The notes below the pieces were generated by a model, which was not told the DNA's origin, did not search any database, and saw only the letters and a program-made list of their open reading frames with translations. Below are positions 48,238-57,798 of a stretch of 64,000 nucleotides of DNA, one piece after another; the first letter of the stretch is position 1; each line of letters starts with the position of its first letter. A program made the position numbers and the translations under genes. This DNA is from Alcanivorax sp. (lineage in GTDB: Bacteria; Pseudomonadota; Gammaproteobacteria; Pseudomonadales; Alcanivoracaceae), in contig JAKUPL010000004.1 of assembly GCA_022449455.1 (NCBI GenBank), positions 1-64,000 on the forward strand, read 5' to 3'.

Positions 48238-51200
48238 TCAGGCCACGTCCGTGTCGATCACCGCCACCGGGTCGCCGGCGTTGATAATGGCGCCGGGCTT
48301 GCAGTGCAGGCCGGTGACGGTGCCGGCGGCGCTGGCGGTGATTTCGAATTCCATCTTCATGGCTTCCACGATCACCAGGGTCTGGCCTTCCTGCACGGTG
48401 GCGCCTTCCTCTACCAGCAGTTTCCAGACGTTACCGCTGATCTCGGCGCTCACCAGGTGGCCGTCCACCTCGCCGATGTCGGCGCCGCCGCCGCCCAGGA
48501 TGGCGGACTCGATCTGGGCGTCCTCGTCCCGCCAGCGGGCCACTTCCTTCTGGTAGGCGGCCTGCTGGTTGTCGCGAAAGGCGACCATTTCCGGCTCGAT
48601 GTCGTCCAGGAAGCGGTGGTAATCCGCCAGTGAGAATTTCTCTTCGGTGATCTGCACCTCGAGACGGCCTTCGCGGAAGGCATCGCGCATCCCCGCCAGT
48701 TCTTCCTCACTCACCGGGTAATAGCGCACCTGATCGAAGAAGCGCAGCAGCCAGGGCTCACCGGTTTTGAACTGGCGGTTTTTGAGGTGCTTGTTCCAGA
48801 TCGGCAGGGTGCGGCCCACCAGTTGGTAGCCGCCGGGGGAGTCCATGCCGTAGATGCACATATAGACGCCGCCGATGCCCACGGTGCCCTCGGCGGTGTA
48901 GGTGCGCGCCGGGTTGTACTTGGAGGTCATCAGCCGGTGGCGCGGGTCCACCGGCACCGCGCAGGGGGCACCCAGATAAACGTCGCCCAGGCCCAGCACC
49001 ATGTAGCTGGCCTGGTAGACGATCTCCTTGACCCGCTCGATGGAATCCAGCCCGTTGATGCGGCGGATGAACTCCACGTTGTTGGGGAGCCAGGGTGCGT
49101 CGCCGCGAATGGTTTCCTGGTAGCGCTTCACCGCGTCCAGGGTGGCGCTGTCCTCGAACGCCAGCGGCAGGTGCAGCACCCGGGAGGTGACCACCATGTC
49201 GGCCACGGAGCCGATGGTGGCTTCCCGAGCCAGCAGGGTGTTCACCAGGTCGGTCTGGTGGATGACCCGGGAATCGTAGTGCACTTGCAGGCTGCGTACG
49301 CCAGGAGACAGTTCCAGAATGCCGCCCACCTTGTCGCCCTGGAGGTTTTCCATCAGGGCGTGGACGCGGAAGCGCAGGTCCAGATCCAGCACGTTATCGC
49401 CGTACTCGATCAGAATGTATTTGTCGCCGGCCTGGCGGTAGGTGATGCGCGGCGCCTGGTCGGTGGCGTCCAGTTCGGCGAGCATGGTAGGCGAAGTGAA
49501 GGCGGTTTCCGGTTTCGGCACGGCGGGCACATCGGGGGTGGCCGGTTGCAGGGTCTCGATGGCGTGATCGCGGGCTTTCTCCAACGCCAGCGCCTCGTCG
49601 AACGCCATCGGTACGAAGCGGATGCTGTCGCCGGGCTTCAACTGCCCCACCTTCCACAGCTCCGCTTTGGCGATGGTCACCGGGCACACGAAGCCGCCCA
49701 GGCTGGGGCCGTCCTTGGTGAGGATCACCGGGAAATCGCCGGTGAAGTTGACGCTGCCCACGGCGTATTCGCAGTCGTGAATGTTGGACGGGTGCAGGCC
49801 GGCCTCGCCGCCGTCGGTGCGGGTCCAGCTTGGTTTCGGGCCCACCAGGCGGATGCCCAGGCGGTTGGAGTTGTAGTGCACCTGCCAGTCGGCGCTGAAG
49901 AATTCCTCGATGGCATCCTCGGTGAAAAAGTCCGGCGCGCCGTGGGGGCCGTACAGCACCTTTATTTCCCACTGTTGCGGGTAATCCGGAATCAGCGCGG
50001 CGTCCGGCGCCGCCGGTTCATGCTCCGGGGCCGGGGTGGGGCAGCCCGCCAGTTGTGGCTGGCAGATCGACATCACGTCGCCCTTGCGCAGGGTGCGCCC
50101 GCCGTGGCCGCCGAACCGGCCGAGCACGAAGGTGGACTTGCTGCCCAGGTAGTCGGGCACATCGATGCCGTTGCGCACGGCGATATAGGTGCGGCAGCCG
50201 CTGGTCACCTTGCCGGTAACCAGGGTCTGGCCGGCCTTCACCGCCACCGGTTGCCAGAGCGCCACCGGCTCGCCGTCCAGGGTGGCGTCGCAGCCGGCGC
50301 CGGTGATCGCCATCACCGTGTCGCTGTGGAAGCGCAGGGAGGGGCCAACCAGCGTGGCCTCCAGCCCGGCGGCGCTGGCGTGGTTGCCGACGATGCGGTT
50401 GCCGATCCGGAACGCGTAGTCGTCCATGGGGCCGGACGGCGGCACGCCGATGTCCCAGTAACCGGCGCGGCCCGGGTAGTCCTGCACCGTGGTGTAGGTG
50501 CCCGGGTCGACGATCTCGAAGGCGGTGGGCGTGTACTGGAAGCTCTCCAGGTAGCGGGTGGAGACCTTGCCTTCGGCCACCGCCGGGTCGCGCAGAATCT
50601 GGCGCAGGTAGTCCAGGTTGGTGGCGATGCCGGACAGGCGGGTGGCGGCCAGGGCGTCGCGCATGTTGTCGAGGGCGGCGGCGCGGTCGGCGCCGTGTAC
50701 GATCACCTTGGCCAGCATCGGGTCGTAGTGCGGGCTCACCTCGGTGCCGGTGTCCACCCAGCCGTCCAGGCGGATGTTGTCCGGGAAGAACACTTCGGTC
50801 AGTTCGCCGGGGCTGGGCTGGAAATCCTTGAGGGCGTCCTCGGCGTAAATGCGTACTTCCATGGCGTGGCCGTCGGGCCGGTAATCCCGGTCCAGGGGCA
50901 CGCTGTCGCCGCCGGCCAACTGAAGCATCCAGGCCACCAGGTCCACGCCGAACACGGCTTCGGTGACGCCGTGCTCGACCTGCAGGCGGGTGTTCACCTC
51001 CAGGAAATAGAATTCGTCGCGCTCGTCGTCGTAGATGTATTCCACCGTGCCGGCGGATTGGTAGTTCACCGATTCGCCCAGACGCACGGCGCTGTCGTGC
51101 AGTTTTTCCCGGGTGGCTTGCGGCAGGTTCGGGGCCGGTGTCTCCTCCACCACTTTCTGGTTGCGCCGTTGCAGGGAACATTCCCGTTCGCCCAGGGCCA

Positions 51201-51864
51201 GCACCTTGCCCTGGCCGTCGCCGAAAATCTGCACTTCGATATGGCGGGCGCGAGCCACGAACCGTTCGATAAAGACGCCGGAGTCGGAGAAGAAACTTTC
51301 ACCCAGGCGCTTCACGGATTCGAACGCGGCCACCAGTTCCGCCTCGTCGTCGCAGCGGCTCAAGCCGATGCCGCCGCCACCGGCGGTGCTTTTCAGCATC
51401 ACCGGGTAGCCGATGTGGTGGGCGGCTTGTTTGGCGTCATCCAGGCTTTGCAGAAGGTCGGTGCCCGGCGCCAGCGGCACGCCGGCGGCTTCCGCCAGGG
51501 CGCGGGCCTCGTGCTTGAGGCCGAAGCGGCGCAGCTGGTCCGGGGTCGGGCCCACGAACACCACGCCCCGGGCGGCGCAGGCCTCGGCGAAGTCGGCGTT
51601 CTCGGAGAGAAAGCCGTAGCCGGGGATCACCGCGTCGGCGCCGGTGTCCTTCACCGCTTGTAGAATCAGGTCGCTGCGCAGGTAGCTCTCCGCCGCGGTC
51701 TGGCCGCCCAGGGCCACCGCCTCATCGGCGGCGGCCACGTGCTGGCTGTTGCGGTCGGCGTCGGAGTACACCGCCACCGAGGCGATGCCCAGGCTCTTGA
51801 GCGTGCGGCAGATGCGCACCGCGATCTCGCCCCGGTTGGCGATCAGGACCTTCTTCAAAGCCAT
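48238..51864 (-). CDS. uca: urea carboxylase (biotin-dependent)
   Basis: 1208 residues, full length. Order: biotin carboxylase (about 1-450; ATP-grasp loop KSTAGGGGIGLSR near 158), AHS2/KipA-like half of the carboxyltransferase (from TAFEIVDPGTYTTVQDYPGR near 478), AHS1/KipI-like half (from ITYRQAGDKYILIEYGDN near 820) and a biotinyl domain with the biotin lysine in VEAMKME near 1170. It makes allophanate from urea, bicarbonate and ATP. Some relatives use guanidine, but no carboxyguanidine deiminase genes or guanidine riboswitch are seen here, which favours urea. One base after the allophanate hydrolase stop. Confidence 0.93.
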   Translation of the reverse strand: MALKKVLIANRGEIAVRICRTLKSLGIASVAVYSDADRNSQHVAAADEAVALGGQTAAESYLRSDLILQAVKDTGADAVIPGYGFLSENADFAEACAARGVVFVGPTPDQLRRFGLKHEARALAEAAGVPLAPGTDLLQSLDDAKQAAHHIGYPVMLKSTAGGGGIGLSRCDDEAELVAAFESVKRLGESFFSDSGVFIERFVARARHIEVQIFGDGQGKVLALGERECSLQRRNQKVVEETPAPNLPQATREKLHDSAVRLGESVNYQSAGTVEYIYDDERDEFYFLEVNTRLQVEHGVTEAVFGVDLVAWMLQLAGGDSVPLDRDYRPDGHAMEVRIYAEDALKDFQPSPGELTEVFFPDNIRLDGWVDTGTEVSPHYDPMLAKVIVHGADRAAALDNMRDALAATRLSGIATNLDYLRQILRDPAVAEGKVSTRYLESFQYTPTAFEIVDPGTYTTVQDYPGRAGYWDIGVPPSGPMDDYAFRIGNRIVGNHASAAGLEATLVGPSLRFHSDTVMAITGAGCDATLDGEPVALWQPVAVKAGQTLVTGKVTSGCRTYIAVRNGIDVPDYLGSKSTFVLGRFGGHGGRTLRKGDVMSICQPQLAGCPTPAPEHEPAAPDAALIPDYPQQWEIKVLYGPHGAPDFFTEDAIEEFFSADWQVHYNSNRLGIRLVGPKPSWTRTDGGEAGLHPSNIHDCEYAVGSVNFTGDFPVILTKDGPSLGGFVCPVTIAKAELWKVGQLKPGDSIRFVPMAFDEALALEKARDHAIETLQPATPDVPAVPKPETAFTSPTMLAELDATDQAPRITYRQAGDKYILIEYGDNVLDLDLRFRVHALMENLQGDKVGGILELSPGVRSLQVHYDSRVIHQTDLVNTLLAREATIGSVADMVVTSRVLHLPLAFEDSATLDAVKRYQETIRGDAPWLPNNVEFIRRINGLDSIERVKEIVYQASYMVLGLGDVYLGAPCAVPVDPRHRLMTSKYNPARTYTAEGTVGIGGVYMCIYGMDSPGGYQLVGRTLPIWNKHLKNRQFKTGEPWLLRFFDQVRYYPVSEEELAGMRDAFREGRLEVQITEEKFSLADYHRFLDDIEPEMVAFRDNQQAAYQKEVARWRDEDAQIESAILGGGGADIGEVDGHLVSAEISGNVWKLLVEEGATVQEGQTLVIVEAMKMEFEITASAAGTVTGLHCKPGAIINAGDPVAVIDTDVA

Positions 51865-51865
51865 T

Positions 51866-53635
51866 TCATACCCCCTTGATGTAATTTCTCCAGCCCCCCA
51901 GGGCGGTGATGTCCTTGGCGTCGGGAATGGCCCAGCCTTCGCAGATAAAGCCTTTCACCCGGCGGCCGTCCTCGGTTTCCAGGGTGCCCATGCCCAGCGG
52001 GCCGGGTATCAGCGCCACGAAGCTGCCGAACTCGGTGATCGGCAATTTCCAAAGCTCGATCTCGATGGCGGCGCCGTCGTCGGCGCGGATCAGGCCGGGC
52101 TTGGGCGGCGTGGTGTTGGCCAGGGCGTACAGGCGATAGCAGGGCGCGGTGCGGGTGGTTTCCAGCAGCACGCCGTGGCGTTCGGTGAGTTGGTAATTCA
52201 GCGGCATGCCGGACAGGTGCGCGCCCACCACCGCCACGGTGACGGTGCCGTCGTCCCGGTCCTTGTCGTCCTCCGCCGCCGGCAACGCCGGTTGCTGGTC
52301 GGTGACGCCGGCCTTCCAGGGGCGGTGGCGCTGCCAGCGCCGGCCGAACTCGGCCAGGGCGGCGTCGTACCAGGCCGGACCGATCAGGGTGATGCCGGTG
52401 GGCAGGCCGTCGCCGTCACGGAAACCGCCGGGCAGGGCCAGGGCGCACATATCGAGCAGGTTGACGAAGTTGGTCCAGGTGCCGAGCTGGCTGTTGAGCG
52501 TGATCGGGTCGGCGTTCACCGCCGCGCGGGTGTAGATGCCCGGCGTGCTGGGCACCACCAGGGCGTCGATGCCGGCCATCAGCTGGTCCGCTTGCCGGCG
52601 CAGGTCCGCCAGTTGGTACTGGGCGCGGAAGCCGTCGGCGGCGCTCATGTCCCGGGCCGGGAGAATCACGTCGCGGATTACCGGCAGCAGGGCGTCCGGG
52701 TCTTCCAGCAGCGGCTCCGCCACGGTGTAGCGTTCCGCCACCCAGGGGCCCTGGTAGAGCAGGCGGGCGGTTTCATGGAGCACTTCCAGATCCATGGGCA
52801 CCAGTTCGGCGATGGTATCCAGTTCCTGCAGTTGCCGTTGCCAGGCGGCGGCGGCCTGGTCGTCACCGAACCAGGGCGTGTCCTTGGGCACGCCCAGACG
52901 CGGTTTTTCCGGCAGGGCGGTGGGCACGCCGGCGGGCGCGTGGCGGGCGTAACCGTCCTGTTCGTCGAAGCCTTTGTAGATGTCGAATACGGTTTCCGCG
53001 TCGTCCACGCTCACCGCGAACACGCTGATGCAATCCAGGGTGCGGCAGGCGGGCACCACGCCGCGGGTGCTCATGCTGCCCTTGGTGGGCTTCAGGCCGA
53101 CGATGTTGGTGAGCGCCGCCGGCACCCGACCGGAGCCGGCGGTGTCGGTGCCCAGCGCGAAGGGCACCAGCCCCAGGCTGACCACGGCGGCGGAACCGGA
53201 GCTGGAACCGCCGGTGACATAGTCGCCATTGAACGGGTTGGGCACTTCACCGTAGGGCGAACGCACGCCCACCAGCCCGGTGGCCAGCTGGTCCAGGTTG
53301 GTCTTGCCCACCAGGATGGCGCCGGCATCCAGCAGCGCCTGCACCGCCGGTGCGGTTTCCTTGGCGCTGTAAGCGTAGGCCGGGCAGGCGGCGGTGGTGG
53401 GCAGGCTGCCCACGTCGATGTTGTCCTTGACCGCGAAGGGCACGCCGTACAGAGGCAGGGCCGGATCGCTGAGTCGCTCCGCCTGGGCCAGCAGACTGGA
53501 TTCGTCGAGCAGGTGGATCCAGAGAGCCCGTTCGCTGTCCTGCAGCAGAGCGGACAGCGCCTTCATGGCGGAAACCGGCGTCAGTTTTTTGCGCCGGTAG
53601 GCGGAGCGCCATTGATCGATGGTCCAGCCAAGCAC
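51866..53635 (-). CDS. atzF: allophanate hydrolase
   Basis: 589 residues: an amidase-signature domain with the Ser-cisSer-Lys triad (Lys70 in PFAVKDNIDVG, Ser in GGSSSGSAA near 145, Ser168 in TDTAGSGR) and the C-terminal domain of about 130 residues (from VAVVGAHLSGMPLNYQL near 470) found in AtzF and urea amidolyase. It converts allophanate to two ammonia and CO2, serving both urea carboxylase and biuret hydrolysis. It starts with GTG 53635, only five bases from the operator palindrome, with GAGG inside that palindrome as ribosome-binding site. Confidence 0.93.
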   Translation of the reverse strand: MLGWTIDQWRSAYRRKKLTPVSAMKALSALLQDSERALWIHLLDESSLLAQAERLSDPALPLYGVPFAVKDNIDVGSLPTTAACPAYAYSAKETAPAVQALLDAGAILVGKTNLDQLATGLVGVRSPYGEVPNPFNGDYVTGGSSSGSAAVVSLGLVPFALGTDTAGSGRVPAALTNIVGLKPTKGSMSTRGVVPACRTLDCISVFAVSVDDAETVFDIYKGFDEQDGYARHAPAGVPTALPEKPRLGVPKDTPWFGDDQAAAAWQRQLQELDTIAELVPMDLEVLHETARLLYQGPWVAERYTVAEPLLEDPDALLPVIRDVILPARDMSAADGFRAQYQLADLRRQADQLMAGIDALVVPSTPGIYTRAAVNADPITLNSQLGTWTNFVNLLDMCALALPGGFRDGDGLPTGITLIGPAWYDAALAEFGRRWQRHRPWKAGVTDQQPALPAAEDDKDRDDGTVTVAVVGAHLSGMPLNYQLTERHGVLLETTRTAPCYRLYALANTTPPKPGLIRADDGAAIEIELWKLPITEFGSFVALIPGPLGMGTLETEDGRRVKGFICEGWAIPDAKDITALGGWRNYIKGV

Positions 53636-53639
53636 GTTC

Positions 53640-53669
53640 GCATACCTCGTTGTATACCAGTAGGTATGC
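53640..53669. promoter_or_regulatory. GntR operator of the allophanate hydrolase/urea carboxylase operon
   Basis: GCATACCT (53640-53647) and AGGTATGC (53662-53669) are perfect 8-bp inverted arms. In the centre is TTGTATACCAG (53650-53660), identical to 58686-58696. The site spans the expected transcription start and the ribosome-binding site, so binding would block expression. Confidence 0.72.
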
Positions 53670-53676
53670 CGATCAG

Positions 53677-53692
53677 TGCAAGGCCGGTGCCA
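53677..53692 (-). promoter_or_regulatory. sigma-54 promoter of the allophanate hydrolase operon
   Basis: On the minus strand TGGCACCGGCCTTGCA matches the -24/-12 consensus TGGCACG-N4-TTGCW at all but one defined position, with GG and GC exactly ten bases apart. The -12 GC is 43 bases upstream of the start codon. This implies RpoN and nitrogen (NtrC-type) control. Confidence 0.8.
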
Positions 53693-53808
53693 GCTTCCCG
53701 GCGATGCGGCGCGGTGCCAGTGTTTACGGGCGCTGGCGGTGGTTTGGTGAAAAAGCGCGGTGGTGTTCCGGGTTGGCGTTCTGCTTCATCACGGGGCGCG
53801 CGGCACTA

Positions 53809-54711
53809 TTACTGTGCGGCGTCGGCCAGTTCGCCCTTGAGGTGCTCCACGAAGCGCGCGGTGGCCACCGGCAGGGCCCGGGAGTGTTCCATGCCCAGTG
53901 TCAGACGGCCCCGGCTCAGGCCCCGATCCGCCAGCGGCAGGGCGCGCATGCCGCCGGGCAGGTGCGAGGGCGGCATGCCGATCTGAATCTGGAAGCAGAC
54001 GCCGCCGCTTTTCACCGCGAAGTTGCGCATCAGTTCGAAGGAATCCGATTCCAGCGCCGGCTCCAGGCGCAGCGAGCGGCGCGCCAGGAATTCGTCCAGC
54101 AGGGCCCGCCCGCCCAGGGACCGGTCCGGCAGCGCCAGCGGGTAGGCCACGCAATCGGACAGCCGCACCTTGTCCAGCCGGGTGAGCGGATGGTCCGGCG
54201 AGACGAAGGCGCACAGCCGCTGTTCCACGTCCATCAGGGTGCGTATCTCCGGGTCCGGCGCCGGGTTGAACACCAGCCCGATGTCGGCGCGAAACTCCTT
54301 CAGGTACCGGTACACCTCCTCGCGGCCGCAGATAAAGGTGGTGAAGCGGATTTTGGGATGGGTTTTCTGAAACGAGCAGATCGCCCGGGGCAGCAGCTCC
54401 GCCGCCATGCCCTCGATGGCGGCGATGCGCACCTCGCCGCGCCGCACGCTTTGCAGGTCCTCGATCTCCGATAGGGTGCGTTCCAGCTCCGCCATCTGCT
54501 TGCGGGCGTAGGCCACGAACAGTTCGCCGGCGGCGGTCAGGCGCACGCCCCGGGCCCGCCGCTCGAACAGGTCGGTGCCGATTTCCGCTTCGATATCCAG
54601 AATGCGGCGGTTCACCGCCGACGACACCACATTGAGCTGTTCCGCGGCTTTGCGGATCGAACCGCTGCGGGCCACGGCGTCCACATAACGAAGAAAGCGG
54701 ATGTTCTGCAT
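53809..54711 (-). CDS. LysR-family transcriptional regulator
   Basis: 300 residues. N-terminal LysR helix-turn-helix (FLRYVDAVARSGSIRKAAEQL within 6-26, VSSAVNRRILDIEAEIGTDLFER following) and a two-lobed effector domain from about 90. It is divergent from the transporter and cyanuric acid hydrolase operon, the arrangement seen for AtzR and atzDEF in Pseudomonas sp. ADP, so it is the likely activator of that operon with cyanuric acid or a related inducer. Confidence 0.88.
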   Translation of the reverse strand: MQNIRFLRYVDAVARSGSIRKAAEQLNVVSSAVNRRILDIEAEIGTDLFERRARGVRLTAAGELFVAYARKQMAELERTLSEIEDLQSVRRGEVRIAAIEGMAAELLPRAICSFQKTHPKIRFTTFICGREEVYRYLKEFRADIGLVFNPAPDPEIRTLMDVEQRLCAFVSPDHPLTRLDKVRLSDCVAYPLALPDRSLGGRALLDEFLARRSLRLEPALESDSFELMRNFAVKSGGVCFQIQIGMPPSHLPGGMRALPLADRGLSRGRLTLGMEHSRALPVATARFVEHLKGELADAAQ

Positions 54712-54730
54712 CTCGGGCTCCGTCGAATGA

Positions 54731-54751
54731 GCGATGCCGGAACGGCATCGC
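54731..54751. promoter_or_regulatory. LysR-type binding site
   Basis: GCGATGCCG-GAA-CGGCATCGC is a perfect 9-bp inverted repeat with a 3-base centre, containing ATGCC-N5-GGCAT, a T-N11-A LTTR box. It lies 20 bases from the LysR start and 112 bases before the binding-protein gene, in the divergent gap. Confidence 0.7.
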
Positions 54752-54863
54752 TATGACCAGAAAATAGCGCTGGTGGGCTGCGCTCGAAGGATTCTATCTT
54801 GCCTCGCAATGAACGCCCAGGCACGGGGCCCGGGCGTGAACAACGCGAGCAGGAGAGCTGTCC

Positions 54864-55922
54864 ATGCCACTGACCACCGCTTCGTCACCGTCCACGGGCC
54901 GTTCGCGGCCGGTGTATTTCCTTTTCGGGCTGCTGGCGGCGCTGAGCCTGGCGCTGGCTCCGGCGGCCCGCGCCGAGCGGGACATCCGCTTCACCGCCAA
55001 CTGGGCCTTCGAGGCCTCCAACGCGCCCTTCGTGCTGGCCGACCAGCGCGGCTACTTCGAGGAAGAAGGGTTGGATGTGACCGTGGACGCCGGTGAGGGC
55101 TCCTCGGCGGTGATCACGCGCATCGCCGGTGGCAGCTACCAGGCCGGCTTTGGCGACATTAATACGCTGATCGAATTCAACGCCCGCCATCCGGACAACC
55201 GCCAGCGCATGGTCTACATGATCTACAACCGGCCGCCGCTGGCGATCATCACCCTCAAGGACGCCGGCATCGAGGCGCCGAAGCAACTGGAAGGCAAGTC
55301 CATCGGCGCGCCGGCCAACGATTCCGCCTACCGCATGTTCCCGTTGTTCGCCGAGGCCACCGACCTGGACAGCGACAAAATCCGCTTTGAAAACGTGGCG
55401 CCCAATCTGCGTGAAGCCATGCTGGTGCAGGGTAAGGTGGACGCCATCGCCGGCTTCCCGCCCAGCGCGGTGCCCAACCTGCTCAAGCTGGGCATCGACG
55501 AGGACGACATCCGCATCTTCTATTACTCCGACTATGGCGTGCCGCTGTACAGCAACGGCCTGATCGTCACCGAGCGCATGATCGAGGAGGAGCCGGAGGT
55601 GGTCCAGGGCCTGGTACGCGCCACCCACCGCGGCCTCAAGGCGAGCATTGATGATCCGCTGGCCGCCGCCCAGGCGCTGCGCAAGAAGGACAGCCTGATC
55701 AACGTGGATCTGGAAGAACGCCGCATGCGCTTTTTGATCGACAACCAGCTGATCACCGAAGAGGTGAAGCAGAACGGTCTCGGCGCGGTGGACCCGGAAC
55801 GTCTGGCCGCGTCCATTGAGGTGGTGGCCGAAGCGCTGGAACTGGACAACCCCCCGGCGTCGGAACAGGTATTCGACGGTGAATTCCTGGACGCGTTGGA
55901 AGGCCGGAGCGTGGCACCATGA
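54864..55922 (+). CDS. NitT/TauT-type ABC transporter substrate-binding protein
   Basis: 352 residues with a signal peptide ending near AARA (about residue 37). NMT1/SsuA-like features: FTANWAFEASNAPFVLADQR near 42-61, GYFEEEGLDVTVDAGEGSS, and the GDINTLIEFNA loop near 97. Homologues bind pyrimidine-like, sulfonate or cyanurate-like ligands; the next gene makes cyanuric acid or barbiturate the best guess. RBS GCAGGAG. Confidence 0.85.
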   Translation: MPLTTASSPSTGRSRPVYFLFGLLAALSLALAPAARAERDIRFTANWAFEASNAPFVLADQRGYFEEEGLDVTVDAGEGSSAVITRIAGGSYQAGFGDINTLIEFNARHPDNRQRMVYMIYNRPPLAIITLKDAGIEAPKQLEGKSIGAPANDSAYRMFPLFAEATDLDSDKIRFENVAPNLREAMLVQGKVDAIAGFPPSAVPNLLKLGIDEDDIRIFYYSDYGVPLYSNGLIVTERMIEEEPEVVQGLVRATHRGLKASIDDPLAAAQALRKKDSLINVDLEERRMRFLIDNQLITEEVKQNGLGAVDPERLAASIEVVAEALELDNPPASEQVFDGEFLDALEGRSVAP

Positions 55923-56992
55923 GAACCCGTGTTCTGCGTTTTCCCTGCGCCGGGCCGGATGACCTGACGCCGCTGCGCGAGGCCCTGGCCGACGGTCGCC
56001 TGCACCCGGAACGGGTGGTGGCGGTGCTCGGCAAGACCGAGGGCAACGGTTGCGTCAACGACTTCACCCGCGCCTTCGCCACCACCGTGCTCAAGCGCTT
56101 TTTCGCCGAGCGTCTGGCGCTGCCCGAGGACACCGTGGCCGAGCGCATCGCCTTCGTGATGTCCGGCGGCACCGAGGGCGGCCTGTCACCGCACTGGCTG
56201 GTGTTCGAGGTGGACGAGACCGCCTCGCCGGCGCCGGAGCAGCCGGGATTGGCGGCGGGCATCGCCTTCACCGAAACGTTCGCGCCGGAACAGATCGGCC
56301 GTCTGGACCAGGTGCGCGCCACCGCCGCGGCGGTGCGCCGGGCCATGGCCGAGGCCGGCATCGAACGGGCCGGGGACGTGCATTACGTGCAGATCAAATG
56401 CCCGCTGCTCACCGCCGCCCGCTGCGAGCAGGCGCGCCAGCGCGGCGCCACCGTGGCCACCACCGACACCTACGAATCCATGGGCTATTCCCGGGGCGCC
56501 TCGGCCCTGGGCGTGGCCCTGGCCCTGGGCGAGGTGGACGAGCACGCGCTCAACGACGCGGCCATCTGTCATGACTTCGCCCTGTGGTCCGGCCGCGCCA
56601 GCACCTCCGCCGGCATCGAGCTGATGCGTAACGAGATCCTGGTGCTGGGCAACGCGCCGGGCTGGCACCCGGCCCTGCGCATTGGCCATGACGTGATGGT
56701 CGATGCCCTGGACGGCGAGGCGCTGGACCGCGCCCGGGCCACCTTGGGCGACGGCGAACTGGTGGCGCTGCTGGCCAAGGCGGAGCCATCGCGCAGCGGC
56801 GAAATCCGCGGCCGCCGCCACACCATGTGGGACGACAGCGACATCAACGCCACCCGTCATGCCCGCGCCCTGGTGGGCGGCGTGCTGGGCGGGCGCACCG
56901 GCGACCTGGCCCTGTTCGTGTCCGGCGGCGCCGAGCACCAGGGCCCGGACGGCGGCGGCCCACTGGCGGTGATCGTGGAGAATGGATCATGA
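55919..56992 (+). CDS. ring-opening amidohydrolase, probable cyanuric acid hydrolase (AtzD/barbiturase family)
   Basis: 357 residues, the family length, with the internal three-fold repeat. Each repeat gives a Ser/Lys pair: Lys39 in GKTEGNGCVNDFTR and Ser82 in SGGTEGG; Lys160 in YVQIKCPLLT and Ser228 in ASTSAG; Lys287 in ALLAKAEPS and Ser335 in SGGAEHQGPDGGGP. It opens the s-triazine ring of cyanuric acid to carboxybiuret, which decays to biuret; barbiturase is the alternative. Overlaps the binding-protein gene by four bases. Biuret and allophanate hydrolases encoded nearby support the cyanuric acid route. Confidence 0.88.
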   Translation: MRTRVLRFPCAGPDDLTPLREALADGRLHPERVVAVLGKTEGNGCVNDFTRAFATTVLKRFFAERLALPEDTVAERIAFVMSGGTEGGLSPHWLVFEVDETASPAPEQPGLAAGIAFTETFAPEQIGRLDQVRATAAAVRRAMAEAGIERAGDVHYVQIKCPLLTAARCEQARQRGATVATTDTYESMGYSRGASALGVALALGEVDEHALNDAAICHDFALWSGRASTSAGIELMRNEILVLGNAPGWHPALRIGHDVMVDALDGEALDRARATLGDGELVALLAKAEPSRSGEIRGRRHTMWDDSDINATRHARALVGGVLGGRTGDLALFVSGGAEHQGPDGGGPLAVIVENGS

Positions 56993-57798
56993 GCGAGGGC
57001 TTTATCGAACTGGACCAGGCCACTCTGTGCTATCCGCGCAGCGACACTCCGGCGGTGGTGGACATCTCCCTGAGCGTGCCCAGCGGCGGCAGTGTCGCGC
57101 TGGTGGGGCCCAGCGGCTGTGGCAAAAGCTCGGTTCTGCGGCTGATCGCTGGCCTGGAAACCGCCACCGGAGGCCGGGTGACCGTGGGCGGCGGCGCCCC
57201 CGGTGCCTCCCGGGGCGCGGTGGGCGTGGCCTTTCAGAAAAGCACCATGCTCGACTGGCGCACGGTGCTCGACAATGTGCTGCTGCCGTTGGAAGTGGTG
57301 AGCGGGCCCACCGGTTTCCGCGCCCGCCGCGTCGAATACCGCCAGCGCGCCCTGGCATTGCTGGAGCGCCTCGGCCTGGGCGAGTACGCCCATCGCTACC
57401 CCTGGGAAATGTCCGGCGGCATGCAGCAGCGCGCCTCCCTGTGCCGCGCCCTGATCCACGAACCGGATCTGCTGTTGTTGGACGAGCCCTTCGCCGCCCT
57501 GGACGCCTTTACCCGCGAGGATCTGTGGGGCCTGGTGCAGTCGATCTGGCGGGAGCGCCGTCCCACCACCGTGCTGGTGACCCATGACCTGCGCGAGGCG
57601 GTCTATCTGGCCGACACGGTCTACGTGTTTTCCAAGGGGCCCGGGCGCATCGTCCACCGGGAGGAGATCGGCCTGCCCCGACCGCGCACCGTGGAGGGCA
57701 CCTTCGAGCCGGCGTTCGTGGAGTACGTGCAGCGCCTGCGTGGCCACATCGTCGAGGTGCGTGAAACCGACGCCGACAAGGAGCCCGCCCATGGCTGA
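56989..57798 (+). CDS. NitT/TauT-type ABC transporter ATP-binding protein
   Basis: 269 residues. Walker A GPSGCGKSSVLRL near 39-51, signature MSGGMQQRASLCRALI near 139-155, Walker B LLLLDEPFAALDAF near 161-174 and H-loop VTHDLREAVYLAD. ATG 56989 overlaps the hydrolase stop by four bases; the longer upstream reading is inside the hydrolase gene. Confidence 0.92.
   Translation: MSEGFIELDQATLCYPRSDTPAVVDISLSVPSGGSVALVGPSGCGKSSVLRLIAGLETATGGRVTVGGGAPGASRGAVGVAFQKSTMLDWRTVLDNVLLPLEVVSGPTGFRARRVEYRQRALALLERLGLGEYAHRYPWEMSGGMQQRASLCRALIHEPDLLLLDEPFAALDAFTREDLWGLVQSIWRERRPTTVLVTHDLREAVYLADTVYVFSKGPGRIVHREEIGLPRPRTVEGTFEPAFVEYVQRLRGHIVEVRETDADKEPAHG

Noticed and set aside
48787..51663. A 958-codon open frame on the plus strand
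   Set aside because: Antisense shadow of urea carboxylase, again low-complexity and without a ribosome-binding site or motif.
53636..53808. Guanidine riboswitch in front of the urea carboxylase operon
   Set aside because: Urea carboxylase genes sometimes have ykkC-type leaders, but here the start codon follows the sigma-54 promoter by about 40 bases, leaving no room, and no such structure is seen.
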